From positions 87,735 through 130,644 of the forward strand of contig JAACZV010000015.1 of the NCBI GenBank assembly GCA_009996515.1: a DNA stretch of 42,910 nucleotides, written 5' to 3'. Source of the stretch: Comamonadaceae bacterium (GTDB taxonomy: Bacteria; Pseudomonadota; Gammaproteobacteria; Burkholderiales; Burkholderiaceae_C). Below, piece after piece: positions 27,462-38,769 of this stretch; within the stretch, counting starts at the first letter, position 1, and every line of letters begins with the position of its first letter. A program made the translations under genes and the position numbers. The notes beneath the pieces were generated by a model. It saw only the letters and a list, made by a program, of their open reading frames with translations. It made no database searches and was not told the origin of the DNA.

Positions 27462-27896
27462 ATGGACCTTGGTGAGTACCGCCCCATCTTGAGTGGCCTC
27501 ATCGGCGGCGTGATCGCCACGATGATGTGTTCGGCCTGGGCTCGATGGCTGCCGAAGGGCATGAATGGCAAGGAGCCGCAAACGCTGCAGTTTGAGCATC
27601 GCTGGGCCGTCCGACTTGCAAACGTCGCCTTCTTTGCCGGGATCGCATGCGGCCTATGGATGTACGGCTGGGGCGGTTACGCATCCAACGATTGGCGCCC
27701 CCTTGCCGTCACTATCGGCGCGGCCTTCTCCCTGCCCTTGTTGATCCTGGCGCTCGTCACATGGTTTCGACGAGCGCCCATCGGCGAGGCGTACGCGGCA
27801 TATGCCCTGAACCAACGCATGCCGATGTGGGTGCTCTACCCGCTCTCGCTGCTTGGACTGCCCTTGTTCGCGTGGGGCTTGGCGTCGCTGCTCTGA
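27462..27896 (+). CDS. small four-helix membrane protein of unknown function
   Basis: A 144-residue protein I do not recognise. Four hydrophobic segments are visible near residues 8-28, 48-68, 78-100 and 123-143, with short loops. AAGGAG lies 5 nt before the ATG. Compared with its neighbours it has more A/T-ending codons, including CTT, TTG, AAT and ACG/ACT-type choices, and visibly lower GC. This suggests recent acquisition or weak expression. It stands between the helicase and the convergent SDR gene. Confidence 0.7.
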   Translation: MDLGEYRPILSGLIGGVIATMMCSAWARWLPKGMNGKEPQTLQFEHRWAVRLANVAFFAGIACGLWMYGWGGYASNDWRPLAVTIGAAFSLPLLILALVTWFRRAPIGEAYAAYALNQRMPMWVLYPLSLLGLPLFAWGLASLL

Positions 27897-27912
27897 CCAG
27901 CTGCTTCACGCG

Positions 27913-28941
27913 TCAGCCGGCAACACCCAGCGCCATCAAATCCCGCGCCGTCGCGACGATGGCCTCCCGCGGCGGCCGCGGCACCCAGCCCAGCACCTCG
28001 CGCGCATGACTTGAATCCTGGTGCCGCACGACGCCCAGCTCGCCGGCCGCTGCGCGCACGGTGGGGCTGACGCGGGCCAGCAGCCGCACCGCCCAGTCCG
28101 GCAGTTCGCGCGTCGGCACCCGCCGCGCCTTGTCGCCCAGCTCCGCGCGCAGCACGGCCGCGATCTCGCGCAACCAGGTGAACCCGCCGCAGGCGATGAA
28201 GCGCTCGCCGGCCATGCTCTGCGGCGCCGTCAGCGCGCGCCGGTGCAGCTCGGCCACGTCGCGCACGTCGACGATGCCGAAGCCTATGCGGGGCAGGGCC
28301 GGGATGCGGCCCTGCAGCAGGCTCTGCACGATGACCACGCTGGCCGAGTAGTCGGCGCTGGCCACCGGGCCCAGCACGACCGAGGGGTTCACGGTGCAGA
28401 ACTCCAGGCCGCCGCCCTCGCGTGCCACCCAGTCGCGCGCGGCGCGCTCGGCCATGGTCTTGGACTGCACATAGGGCGGGATGCCGGGCACGTCCAGCCG
28501 CGTCCAGTCGGCCTCGGTGAGGCGGTGTTCGCCGGGGCCATGGCCGTAGGCGATCGCGGCGACGGACGAGGTCATGACGACGCGCCGCACGCCGGCATCG
28601 CGGGCCGCCTTCAGCGCGCGCAACGCGCCGTCGCGGGCCGGCACGATCAGCTCGTTGGCATCGCGCGGCACGCCCACCGGCAGCGGCGACGCGACATGGG
28701 CCAGGTGGCTGCAGCCGGCCGCGGCCTCGGCCCAGCCGGCGTCGGCCCGCAGGTCGGCCGCGAAGCAGCGCAGGCGCTCGCGCGCCTCGCCGGCGTCCGC
28801 GCCCAGCAGCCGGCGCAGCGCCGGCTCGCGCCGCAGGTCTCGCAACGTCGTGTGCACCCGCCAGCCCTCGGCCAGCAGCTGGCGGATCAGCACGCCGGCG
28901 ATATAGCCGCTGCCGCCGCTGACGAGGATGCGCGCGCTCAT
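27913..28941 (-). CDS. extended SDR, NAD(P)-dependent epimerase/dihydroflavonol reductase-like
   Basis: A 342-residue Rossmann-fold oxidoreductase. GGSGYIAG (9-16) is the extended-SDR nucleotide site. TSSVAAIAYG supplies the catalytic serine region and PPYVQSKTMAER the YxxxK pair. The layout matches dihydroflavonol-4-reductase-like and 3-beta-HSD-like bacterial proteins that reduce carbonyls; substrate unknown. Its ATG overlaps the stop of the serine hydrolase gene (ATGA), so they form one unit. Confidence 0.88.
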   Translation of the reverse strand: MSARILVSGGSGYIAGVLIRQLLAEGWRVHTTLRDLRREPALRRLLGADAGEARERLRCFAADLRADAGWAEAAAGCSHLAHVASPLPVGVPRDANELIVPARDGALRALKAARDAGVRRVVMTSSVAAIAYGHGPGEHRLTEADWTRLDVPGIPPYVQSKTMAERAARDWVAREGGGLEFCTVNPSVVLGPVASADYSASVVIVQSLLQGRIPALPRIGFGIVDVRDVAELHRRALTAPQSMAGERFIACGGFTWLREIAAVLRAELGDKARRVPTRELPDWAVRLLARVSPTVRAAAGELGVVRHQDSSHAREVLGWVPRPPREAIVATARDLMALGVAG

Positions 28942-29990
28942 GGGGCCGGCTGCAGCAGCGCGTCGATCAGCCGCCGGCCGTTGACGCCGTTGGTCAGCAT
29001 GACGACGCCGTCGCCGCTGCCCAGATCGAAGCCGGCGTACGCTCGATATTCGCCGTTGCTGCCGGTGTGGCTGACCCGCGTGGTGGCGCCGCGGTCGGTG
29101 ATGACCCAGCTCAGGCCGCGCGACGCGGCAAACGGCGCGTCGCCGCGCGGCATGGGCGCCTGGGGTCGCAGCATGTCGTCATAGGCCGCGCGCGACAGGC
29201 CCTCGCGCTTGCACACCAGCGACAGGAAGCGGGCGTAGTCCTGCGCCGTCGTCACCAGCGAGGCGGCGGCCATCGCGTAGTCGGTCAGATTCGTCATGTC
29301 GCGGCCGCTGTCGGCCTGCGCCGCGCTGCGGTAGCCGCGCGACGCCAGCGTGCCCGGCGGCAGCGGCCGCGTGAAGCTGGACTGCGGCATCCAGCGGCCC
29401 AGCCGCGCGCGGAACAACGCCTGCAGCGACTGGCCGGTCTCTCGCTCGACGAAGCTCTGCAGCAGCTGAAAGGCCTCGCCGGAATAGCTGTAGGCCGTGC
29501 CCGGTGGGTGTTCGAAGGGGATGGGCGCGGTGCGGTCGGGGAAATGCGTGTCGCCGTCCACCCAGTTGGGCAGGCCGGTGCGGTGCGTCAGCACCAGGCG
29601 CGGCGTCAGCCGCGCATAGGCGGCCTTGTCGGGGATGCGCGCGTAGTCGAAGGTTTCGGCGAAGGGCCGGTCCAGATCGATGCGCTGCTCGTCCGCCAGC
29701 TGCAGGACCAGCCACGCGAACACCGGCTTGGACAGCGAGGCCGCCTCGAACAGCGTGGCCGGCGTGACGGCGCGCGGCGGATCCAGCACCGCCTGGCCGG
29801 CCACCACGGCCGCGTCGGGCTCGCAGCGCTTCAGCGTCGCGATGGCAATGCCCGGCACGTCGAAGGCCGACAGCCGCCCCTCGAGGGCCTGCGCGGTCGG
29901 CAGCGGCCCCAGGTCGGCGGCACGCGCCGGCAGCGCGAGCGCCCAGGCCAGCGCCGCCGGCGCCAGCCACCCCATCACCGGTCTGTTCAA
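28938..29990 (-). CDS. secreted serine hydrolase, class C beta-lactamase/esterase family
   Basis: A 350-residue penicillin-binding-protein-like hydrolase. The catalytic SxxK is S85-L-S-K88 (FEAASLSKPVF). The second motif is YSYSGEAF near 157, with YSG where class C beta-lactamases have YxN, and the third is HTGSNGEYR near 305. This pattern is common in EstB-like esterases and D-aminopeptidase-like proteins, so lactam hydrolysis is uncertain. The start is read as TTG at 29990: GGAGG lies 5 nt upstream and the product begins MNRPVMGWLAPAALAWALAL, a proper signal peptide ending ARA. An ATG five codons later lacks a basic N-region and ribosome binding site. Confidence 0.88.
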   Translation of the reverse strand: MNRPVMGWLAPAALAWALALPARAADLGPLPTAQALEGRLSAFDVPGIAIATLKRCEPDAAVVAGQAVLDPPRAVTPATLFEAASLSKPVFAWLVLQLADEQRIDLDRPFAETFDYARIPDKAAYARLTPRLVLTHRTGLPNWVDGDTHFPDRTAPIPFEHPPGTAYSYSGEAFQLLQSFVERETGQSLQALFRARLGRWMPQSSFTRPLPPGTLASRGYRSAAQADSGRDMTNLTDYAMAAASLVTTAQDYARFLSLVCKREGLSRAAYDDMLRPQAPMPRGDAPFAASRGLSWVITDRGATTRVSHTGSNGEYRAYAGFDLGSGDGVVMLTNGVNGRRLIDALLQPAP

Positions 29991-30131
29991 GCGCTCCTCC
30001 TGCGTTGCGGGCCAGGGCCGCATCATTCCACGCCCGCGCGGCATGACCGACGTCACCCGCGGGCCACTGCGCATTGCCAGCCGCGCCGGGCCAGGAGACA
30101 GTCTGGGCCTTTCCGGATCTGGGACTGCTTT

Positions 30132-31550
<1,419 letters not shown>

Positions 31551-33536
31551 TCAGGCCGCGGCCGGCCGTGTCCTGTAGAAGGTCAGCGGCTCGGCCTTCA
31601 GCTGCTTCAGCACGTTTTTGCGCATCGCGCCGACCACGTGCATCTCGCAGGGCTTGCAGTCGAAGCGCAGCGTGAGCCTGTCCTCGCCGTGGGTCAGCGT
31701 CAGCGGCTCGGCGCGCACCGTGCCCTGCACGCCGGTGACGCCCTTGGCCTGCTTGGGGCACAGGCTCAAGGACCAGCGCACACAGTGCTTGGTGATCATC
31801 AGCGGCACCTCGCCCAGCTCCTCGTGGCTCTCGTAGGCGGCGCCTATGACCTTGACGCCGTGGCGCGCATAGAACCCGGCGGCGCGCGTGTTGTAGACGT
31901 TGGCGAGGTAGCTCAGCGTGTCCTCGGGGTAGGGCACGGGCGGCTCCACCGGCGCGGCGCGCGGCAGCTTCTCGAAGGCGGCGGCACGCGCGGCCTCCAG
32001 CGCGGCAATGCCGTCGCGGCGCAGCGCGTTGAGCTTGCTGGCGGGCAGGAACAGCGGCTCGCCGCGCATCGCGATGCGCACGCGGCGCGCCGTGAAGATC
32101 GTGTCGCCGAGCCGGGCCAGGCCTTCCTTGAGCTGCGCCTCGGCCTGCTTCGCGTCGCGCGCCGGCTCGTGGGCATGGGGCAGGGTCACCGCGGCCTTCG
32201 CGCCGGTCTCGTCCTTCAGCGTCAGCTCGAAGCCGTCGTTCACCTGCGCCAGCGTCAGGTCCACCGCGATGCGGCGCTCGGCGCTGGGCTTGGCCAGCAG
32301 GCGCTCCCAGGCCATGTCGCGGTTGCGGCTGACGGCCGTGCCGGGGAACAGGTCCTTCAGGTCGGAGAACTGCTGGCCCTTGGACAGGTTGGGGGCTATC
32401 TTCCAGCGCGTGCCGCCCAGCGGCGTGGCGACGTTGACCGGCACGCCCTGCAGCTCGCCCTGGCGGTCCCACCAGGTCAGCGCGTCGCCGTTGTTGACGA
32501 CCTTGACCGCGTCGCGCGTGTCGAGGTCGAAATCCGCGGCGCCCACGCGCACGATGTCGCCCAGCGGCAGGCCGGCATGCTTGGGCGTGTCGAAGGCGCC
32601 GATGTCGATCTTGCGGCCGTTGACGAAGTAGTCGGTGCCGCCGCGGTTGAAGGCCTGCTCGGGCTCGGGCGTGAACGTGAACGTGCAGCGGCCATGGCCG
32701 GTGGAAGCCAGCTCGGGCCGGCGCTCCATCAGCGCGTCCAGCAGCGTGCGGTAATGCGCCGTCACGTTCTTGACGGTGGCCATGTCCTTGTAGCGGCCCT
32801 CGATCTTGAAGCTGCGGATGCCGGCGTCGATGAGGGCCTCGAGGTTGGCGCTCTGGTCGTTGTCCTTCAGGCTCAGCACATGCTTGTCGTGCGCGACGAC
32901 GCGGCCCCGGGCATCGGTCACCGTGTAGGGCAGGCGGCATTCCTGGCTGCAACTGCCGCGGTTGGCGCTGCGGCCGGTGTGGGCATGGCTGATGAAGCAC
33001 TGGCCGCTGTAGGCCACGCACAGCGCGCCATGCACGAAGAACTCCAGCGTGGCCTCTTGCACCTGCTCGCGGATGGCGCGGATCTGCTTCAGGTCCAGCT
33101 CGCGCGCCAGCACCATCTGCGAGAAGCCCACGTCCTGCAGGAAGCGCGCCTTCTCGGGCGTGCGGATGTCGGTCTGCGTGCTCGCGTGCAGCTGGATGGG
33201 CGGCAGGTCGAGCTCGAGCAGGCCCATGTCCTGCACGATGAGCGCGTCCACACCTGCGTCGTACAGCTGCCAGGCCTGCTGCCGCGCGCCCTCCAGCTCG
33301 TCGTCGCGCAGGATGGTGTTCATCGTCACGAAGATGCGCGCATTGAAGCGGTGGGCATGGGCCGCCAGCCGCGCGATGTCCTGCAGAGAGTTCGGCGCCT
33401 TGTCGCGCGCGCCGAAGCCAGGGCCGCCGATGTAGACGGCGTCGGCGCCGTGGTTGACGGCTTCGATGCCGATGTCGGCATCGCGGGCGGGGGCCAGCAG
33501 TTCGAGCCGGATGCGGGAGGGGTGGGGAGTGGCCAT
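31551..33536 (-). CDS. rlhA: 23S rRNA 5-hydroxycytidine C2501 synthase, peptidase U32 family
   Basis: A 661-residue U32-family protein. Its length, with a long C-terminal DUF3656-like region, fits RlhA (YdcP) rather than the approximately 450-residue tRNA enzyme TrhP (YegQ). Residues 10-40 (ELLAPARDADIGIEAVNHGADAVYIGG) start the barrel. The cysteine cluster is C173 and C180 (HGALCVAYSGQC) and C196 and C200 (GSCSQEC), the likely iron-sulfur ligands. RlhA hydroxylates cytidine 2501 in the peptidyl-transferase region using prephenate-dependent chemistry. The start MATPHP follows the family; the frame is open far upstream, but that part overlaps the diguanylate cyclase gene in another reading. 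Confidence 0.9.
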   Translation of the reverse strand: MATPHPSRIRLELLAPARDADIGIEAVNHGADAVYIGGPGFGARDKAPNSLQDIARLAAHAHRFNARIFVTMNTILRDDELEGARQQAWQLYDAGVDALIVQDMGLLELDLPPIQLHASTQTDIRTPEKARFLQDVGFSQMVLARELDLKQIRAIREQVQEATLEFFVHGALCVAYSGQCFISHAHTGRSANRGSCSQECRLPYTVTDARGRVVAHDKHVLSLKDNDQSANLEALIDAGIRSFKIEGRYKDMATVKNVTAHYRTLLDALMERRPELASTGHGRCTFTFTPEPEQAFNRGGTDYFVNGRKIDIGAFDTPKHAGLPLGDIVRVGAADFDLDTRDAVKVVNNGDALTWWDRQGELQGVPVNVATPLGGTRWKIAPNLSKGQQFSDLKDLFPGTAVSRNRDMAWERLLAKPSAERRIAVDLTLAQVNDGFELTLKDETGAKAAVTLPHAHEPARDAKQAEAQLKEGLARLGDTIFTARRVRIAMRGEPLFLPASKLNALRRDGIAALEAARAAAFEKLPRAAPVEPPVPYPEDTLSYLANVYNTRAAGFYARHGVKVIGAAYESHEELGEVPLMITKHCVRWSLSLCPKQAKGVTGVQGTVRAEPLTLTHGEDRLTLRFDCKPCEMHVVGAMRKNVLKQLKAEPLTFYRTRPAAA

Positions 33537-33571
33537 GCCGCGATTTTCGCCGCGGCGGCGCGGCGGGCCGC

Positions 33572-36500
33572 TCAGACCGGGTCCAGCAGCGCGGCGCTGC
33601 GGGCCACCTGCAGCCGCTTCTCGGTGCGCCAGGCCGCCAGGTCGTCCGGCGCCTCGCGCGGCGACAGGCCCATCGCGCGGGTGGCGCCCACATAGCCGTC
33701 GCGGCCCTGTTCCTTGGCCGCGTACAGCGCCGAGTCGGCCAGCGCCAGGCAGGCGCGCCAGTCCCACAGCCGCGGGTGGCGCGGGTCCAGCGGGAAGGCG
33801 CAGAAGCCGATGGACACGGTCACGTGCACGGTCTCGCCGGGGCCGATGTCGAAGGGCCGGTCGCGCACGGCCGCGCAGACGCGCGCGGCCAGCTCGGCGG
33901 CGTCGCGGCGCTCGGTCTCGCGGGCCAGCACCAGCACCTCCTCGCCGCCCCAGCGCACCAGCGAGTCGGTCTCGCGGAAGACGCCGCGCAGCCGCTGGGC
34001 CAGCTGCACCAGCACGGCGTCGCCGGCCGCATGGCCGTGCACGTCGTTGATGCGCTTGAAATGGTCCAGGTCCAGCAGCATCAGCAGCAGGTCGGCATCC
34101 GGGCCCGGGCCGGCGTCGCCTCCCGCGGCCGGCGTCTCGAAGCGGCGCAGGCACAGGCGCAGGTCGTCGTCCAGGCGCAGCTCCAGGTAGCGGCGGTTGC
34201 GCAGGCCGGTCAGCGCGTCGGTGAGGCTGAGCTCGCGCAGCTCGGCCGTGCGCTCGGCCACCAGCGCCTGCAGCTCGACCTCGCGCAGCCGCAGCGAACG
34301 CGTGCGCCAGCGCATCCAGGCCCACAAGGCGGCCAGCGTCAGCAGCCCGCCCGCCACATGGGCCATGGTGGTCTCCCACCAGGCCGGCTCCAGCGTGATG
34401 GGCAGCTGCAGCCGCGCCTGGCCCCACAGGCTGTGATGGGCCGTGGCGCGCACCTCCAGCACATAGCGGCCGGGCTTGAGCGGCCCGAAGCTGGGGCTGC
34501 GGCTGCTCGCATCCACGCGCGTCCAGTCGCCGTCCAGGCCCGCCAGCCGGTACTCGTAGCGCAGCCGCATGGGATCGGCATAGTCCAGCGCCGCGAACTC
34601 GACGGACAGGCTGCGCTGGCCCGGCGGCAGCCGCAGGCCCTCGCGCAGCCTGTGCGGCAGCTCGTGCGGCTGGCCGTTCACGCGCAGGCCGCTGATGACC
34701 AGCGGCGGGTCGGACGTCTGGGCCTTCCAGGCCTCGGGCAGCACGCGCAGCAGGCCGCGGCTGCCGCCGAACAGCAGCGCGCCGCCGGGCAGCTCGGCGC
34801 TGGCGAAGAACCAGAAGCTGCCGAAGTTGGCGCCCTCGGCGCTGCCGAAGCCGTCCAGCCGGTCGGCCGCGGGGTCGTAGACGTAGAGCTGGCTCCAGAT
34901 GCGGCCCTGGCCGTCCTCGTGCAGATTGCCGCCGAACACGCCGTCCAGGCCATGGCGCTCGCTGATGCGCTCGAAGCGGGCGCGGCCCTGGGCATCCCAG
35001 TCCTTCAACCGGTGCAGGCCGCTGACGGGCGTGTCCACCCAAAGCCGGCCGTCGCGGCCCCACAGCATGCCCATGACGATGGGGCTGCCCAGCGTCGCGT
35101 CCGGTGCCTGCGGCACGACCTCCAGCCCGCCCGCGCCGGCCACGCGCTCGCGGAACAGGCCTTGCTGGCCGCCCACCCACAGCCGGCCATCCGGCGCCAC
35201 GCGCAGCGCATAGACGCCGCCCTGCAGCGGCCGGCCGTCCAGCAGCTTCACCCGCTCCAGCGTCGCCGCGCCGCCGGCCAGGCGGAACAGGCCTTCCTGC
35301 ATGCCCAGCCAGGCGCTGCCGTCCGGCCGCAGCAGCAGCTGCTGGGCCCGGCCGCCGTCCAGCACCCAGTCGCGCAGCAGGCGGCCGTCGGCGGCGCGCC
35401 GCTCCAGCCGGCCGGCCGCCGCCATCCACAGGCTGCCGTCGGCCGCCTCGGCCATGGCCTCGACGACGTTGCGCCGCTCGCGCCGCAGCTCGCCCAGCGT
35501 GGCCAGCCCCCGCCCCGGGCGGCCGTCCAGCCGCGCGACATGGCCGCTCTGCGTGGGCGCCAGCACCTCGCCGTTGCTCAGCGCCAGCAGCGCGCGCACG
35601 TCGGGCTCGGCCAGGGGGCCCGTCGGATCGGCGTCGGGACCGCGCACGGCCAGCGCCGGGTGGGACAGGTGGCGCTGCACGCCCAGGCCGTAGCCGCTGA
35701 CCCACATCGCGCCGCTGCGGTCGCGCAGCAGGCCGCTGATGTCGTTGCCGGCCAGGCCCATGATGCGGCGCGGGTCGTGGCGCAGACTGACCTCGACGGC
35801 GCCGCTGGCCGGGTTGACCCAGAACAGGCCCACCTTGGCGCCCACCCAGATCCGGCCGTCGGCGCCTTCGGCCAGCGCATTGATGGGCATGCCCAGCGTC
35901 TGCACCCAGCGCACCCGGCCCCGCTCGACGACGCCCAGGTGGCCGTCCTGCGTGCCCAGCCAGAGGCGGCCGGCGCGATCCTGAGCGAGCGCCGGCACCG
36001 GCATGCCGTCGGCCAGGCCGGGCAGCTCCACGTCGTCCCAGCGGCCATCGACGTAGCGGGCCAGGCCGCGCCAGTGGCCGGCCCAGACGACGCCATCGCC
36101 GCCGATGCGCAGCGCCAGCACGCGGTTCTCGACCTGGCCGCGCCAGCGCAGCTCATGGGTTTGCAGGCGCCCGCCCGCCGGCTCGTAGCGACGCACCCCG
36201 CCGCCCAGCGTGCCGACCCAGACCGCGCCGTCGCCGGCCACCGCCAGCGCACGGATGGCCGGCTGGGGCCCGTCGCCGCCCTGGGCGCCGCCATGGCGCT
36301 CGACGCGGTCGTGTTCGGGGTCGTAGGCCATCAGGCCCTGGAATTCCGTGCCTATCCACATGCGGCCATCGGCCGCCGGCGCCATGGCCCGCACCCAGCC
36401 CAGGCTGCGGCGGGCCGTCGTGTCGCCGGGCAGCTCAATGGGCCGCAGCCGGTAGCCGTCGTAGCGCGTCAGGCCCTGGGTGGTGGAGATCCAGATGAAG

Positions 36501-36661
36501 CCGGCGCCGTCCTGGGCGATGGCGGGCACGGTGTTCTGCGGCACGGCCACGCTGCGGAACTGCACCTCCAGCGCTCCCATGCCACCCGCGGCGCGGGCCG
36601 GGCCCGCCCCGAGCAGCAGCAGCAGCAGCAGGCTCAGCAAGCCTAGAACCAGGGGACGCAT
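33572..36661 (-). CDS. two-component-type beta-propeller diguanylate cyclase
   Basis: A 1029-residue membrane sensor. A signal peptide (about 1-24, with a poly-Leu core) is followed by about 600 periplasmic residues with repeated propeller units (GRMWIGT, GAVWVGT, GRLWLGT, GRIWVGA). Next are a Y_Y_Y domain (LRYEYRLAGLDGDWTRVDA), one transmembrane helix (HVAGGLLTLAALWAWM) and a GGDEF domain. The cyclase has LTDALTGLRNRRYLE, LDLDHFKRINDVHGH and GGEEV at 905-909. The inhibitory I-site RETD lies five residues before it. It should make cyclic di-GMP in response to an external, perhaps carbohydrate, signal, as propeller HTCS proteins do. AGGA lies 8 nt before the ATG at 36661; an ATG at 36670 is the alternative. 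There is no kinase domain. Confidence 0.92.
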   Translation of the reverse strand: MRPLVLGLLSLLLLLLLGAGPARAAGGMGALEVQFRSVAVPQNTVPAIAQDGAGFIWISTTQGLTRYDGYRLRPIELPGDTTARRSLGWVRAMAPAADGRMWIGTEFQGLMAYDPEHDRVERHGGAQGGDGPQPAIRALAVAGDGAVWVGTLGGGVRRYEPAGGRLQTHELRWRGQVENRVLALRIGGDGVVWAGHWRGLARYVDGRWDDVELPGLADGMPVPALAQDRAGRLWLGTQDGHLGVVERGRVRWVQTLGMPINALAEGADGRIWVGAKVGLFWVNPASGAVEVSLRHDPRRIMGLAGNDISGLLRDRSGAMWVSGYGLGVQRHLSHPALAVRGPDADPTGPLAEPDVRALLALSNGEVLAPTQSGHVARLDGRPGRGLATLGELRRERRNVVEAMAEAADGSLWMAAAGRLERRAADGRLLRDWVLDGGRAQQLLLRPDGSAWLGMQEGLFRLAGGAATLERVKLLDGRPLQGGVYALRVAPDGRLWVGGQQGLFRERVAGAGGLEVVPQAPDATLGSPIVMGMLWGRDGRLWVDTPVSGLHRLKDWDAQGRARFERISERHGLDGVFGGNLHEDGQGRIWSQLYVYDPAADRLDGFGSAEGANFGSFWFFASAELPGGALLFGGSRGLLRVLPEAWKAQTSDPPLVISGLRVNGQPHELPHRLREGLRLPPGQRSLSVEFAALDYADPMRLRYEYRLAGLDGDWTRVDASSRSPSFGPLKPGRYVLEVRATAHHSLWGQARLQLPITLEPAWWETTMAHVAGGLLTLAALWAWMRWRTRSLRLREVELQALVAERTAELRELSLTDALTGLRNRRYLELRLDDDLRLCLRRFETPAAGGDAGPGPDADLLLMLLDLDHFKRINDVHGHAAGDAVLVQLAQRLRGVFRETDSLVRWGGEEVLVLARETERRDAAELAARVCAAVRDRPFDIGPGETVHVTVSIGFCAFPLDPRHPRLWDWRACLALADSALYAAKEQGRDGYVGATRAMGLSPREAPDDLAAWRTEKRLQVARSAALLDPV

Positions 36662-36767
36662 GAAGAGCATCCTAAGGGCGGCCGATGACAGCCGGCGCGG
36701 CCCCGCCGACGCCGGGCCGTCACGCGGCCAACATGTCACGCCGCCGGCGTTGCGGATCCGCCATCAA

Positions 36768-36794
36768 GGCGCGCATGCCCCGGACATGCGCGCC
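36768..36794 (-). terminator. hairpin terminator candidate after the ABC exporter operon
   Basis: GGCGCGCATG (36768-36777) and CATGCGCGCC (36785-36794) form a perfect 10-bp stem with a 7-nt loop. It lies 33 bp downstream of the ATPase stop and about 107 bp before the diguanylate cyclase start. On the minus strand it is followed by only two T residues, so it may work with Rho or as an insulating hairpin. Confidence 0.6.
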
Positions 36795-36826
36795 GGCCTC
36801 GCAACCCGAGCGGCGGCGGCGCCTCG

Positions 36827-37504
<678 letters not shown>

Positions 37505-37506
37505 GG

Positions 37507-38769
37507 TCACTGGAGGTCGAGGACGGAAGCGCCGGCCAGGGCGCGGTAGGGAGAGACGACGACCTGCTCGCCAGGCCGCAGGCCGCCCAGGACTTCGATG
37601 ACGCCGTCGGCGCGGCGGCCCAGCTGCAGCGGGCGGCGCCGGGCATGGCGGCCGTCGGCGTCCAGCACGAAGGCCCAGGCGCCGCCGGTGTCGGCATAGA
37701 AGCCGGCGTCGGGCAGCAGCAGCGCCCGCGTGGCCTGGCCCAGCGTGAGACGCACGTCCAGGCCCTGGCCCACCTGCAGCGGCGGCGGATCGGCGTCGAA
37801 CGTCAGCTCGACGCCGAAGCGCCCGTCCTTGACCTGCGGGTCGATGCGGGCGACATGCAGCGCGTGGTCGCGGCCGGCATGCGTCAGCGCGCCTGGCAGG
37901 CCTTCGCGCACGCGGCCGAGGTGGAACTCGTCCAGCCGCAGCTCCAGCTTGAAGCGGCCCGGGCTGTCCAGCCGCGCGATGCGCATGCCGCTGCGCAGGC
38001 TTTCGCCGACCTGCAGCGTCAGCCCGGTCACGCGGCCGGCCACCGGCGCGCGCACGGCCAGCCCTGCGCTGGCGGCGCGCATCGCGTCCAGCCGCCGGTT
38101 GAGGTCGGCCACGGCGCGCTGCATGGCCTGGACGGACTGCTCGCGCACCGCCAGCTCCTCGCGGCCGTCGGCCTGCTGCTGCGTGAACAGACGCTCGGCC
38201 AGGGCCAGCTTGTCGGCCGAGTCCTCCAGCGCCGAAGGGGACAGGAAACCCGTAGCCGCCAGCTCGCGGTTGCGCTGATGCCCCCGGCGCACCCGCTCCA
38301 GCTCGTACTGCGCCTCGGTCAGCGTGCGGCGCTGCAGCGCCTGCGCCTGCATCCAGGCGGCACGCAGCGTCGAGAAGTTGGCGAGCTGCTGGGCCGCCTC
38401 GCTGGAGCGCGCCATCAGCTCCTGGGCGCGCTGGCTGCTGTTCAGCACGACCAGCAGCTGGCCGGCCTCGACGCGTTCACCGTCTCTCACCAGCACCTGC
38501 TCGACGCGGCCGTCCTCGGCCGCATCCAGCAGCACGGACTGCAGCGGCTGCGCCGTCGCGCGGCCCACCACCACGTCGCGGAAGGCACCGGCCTGGGCCG
38601 CAGCGATCTCCACCTCGGCTCGCGGCACCGGCACGCCGCGCGGCCAGTGGCGCGCGATCAGGGCCGCCGTCACGACGGCCGCCGCGAGGACCGACACGAC
38701 GATCCAGCGCCGCGACGGCGGTGCCACGCGCCTATCCATCACGGCGCCGGAACTGAGCACGGCACTCAT
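37507..38769 (-). CDS. HlyD/MacA-like periplasmic adaptor
   Basis: A 420-residue membrane-fusion protein linking the permease to an outer-membrane channel. A single N-terminal anchor (about 22-40) is followed by a lipoyl half ([23 protein letters not shown]). A coiled-coil hairpin (about 110-225) and the second lipoyl half ([22 protein letters not shown]) come next, with a beta-barrel and membrane-proximal domain ([21 protein letters not shown]) at the end. It has no cysteine lipobox. The ATG overlaps the permease stop (ATGA). No TolC-like gene is in the window, so the outer-membrane partner is elsewhere. Confidence 0.92.
   Translation of the reverse strand: MSAVLSSGAVMDRRVAPPSRRWIVVSVLAAAVVTAALIARHWPRGVPVPRAEVEIAAAQAGAFRDVVVGRATAQPLQSVLLDAAEDGRVEQVLVRDGERVEAGQLLVVLNSSQRAQELMARSSEAAQQLANFSTLRAAWMQAQALQRRTLTEAQYELERVRRGHQRNRELAATGFLSPSALEDSADKLALAERLFTQQQADGREELAVREQSVQAMQRAVADLNRRLDAMRAASAGLAVRAPVAGRVTGLTLQVGESLRSGMRIARLDSPGRFKLELRLDEFHLGRVREGLPGALTHAGRDHALHVARIDPQVKDGRFGVELTFDADPPPLQVGQGLDVRLTLGQATRALLLPDAGFYADTGGAWAFVLDADGRHARRRPLQLGRRADGVIEVLGGLRPGEQVVVSPYRALAGASVLDLQ

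Noticed and set aside
36612-36632. AGC triplet run (six units) as a possible phase-variation tract
   Set aside because: It encodes leucines of a signal peptide; a change of whole triplets would not shift the frame, and similar short runs occur elsewhere in this GC-rich sequence.
33776-36646. 956-codon plus-strand open frame opposite the diguanylate cyclase
   Set aside because: The translation is a repetitive Ala/Gln/His string mirroring propeller repeats on the coding strand.
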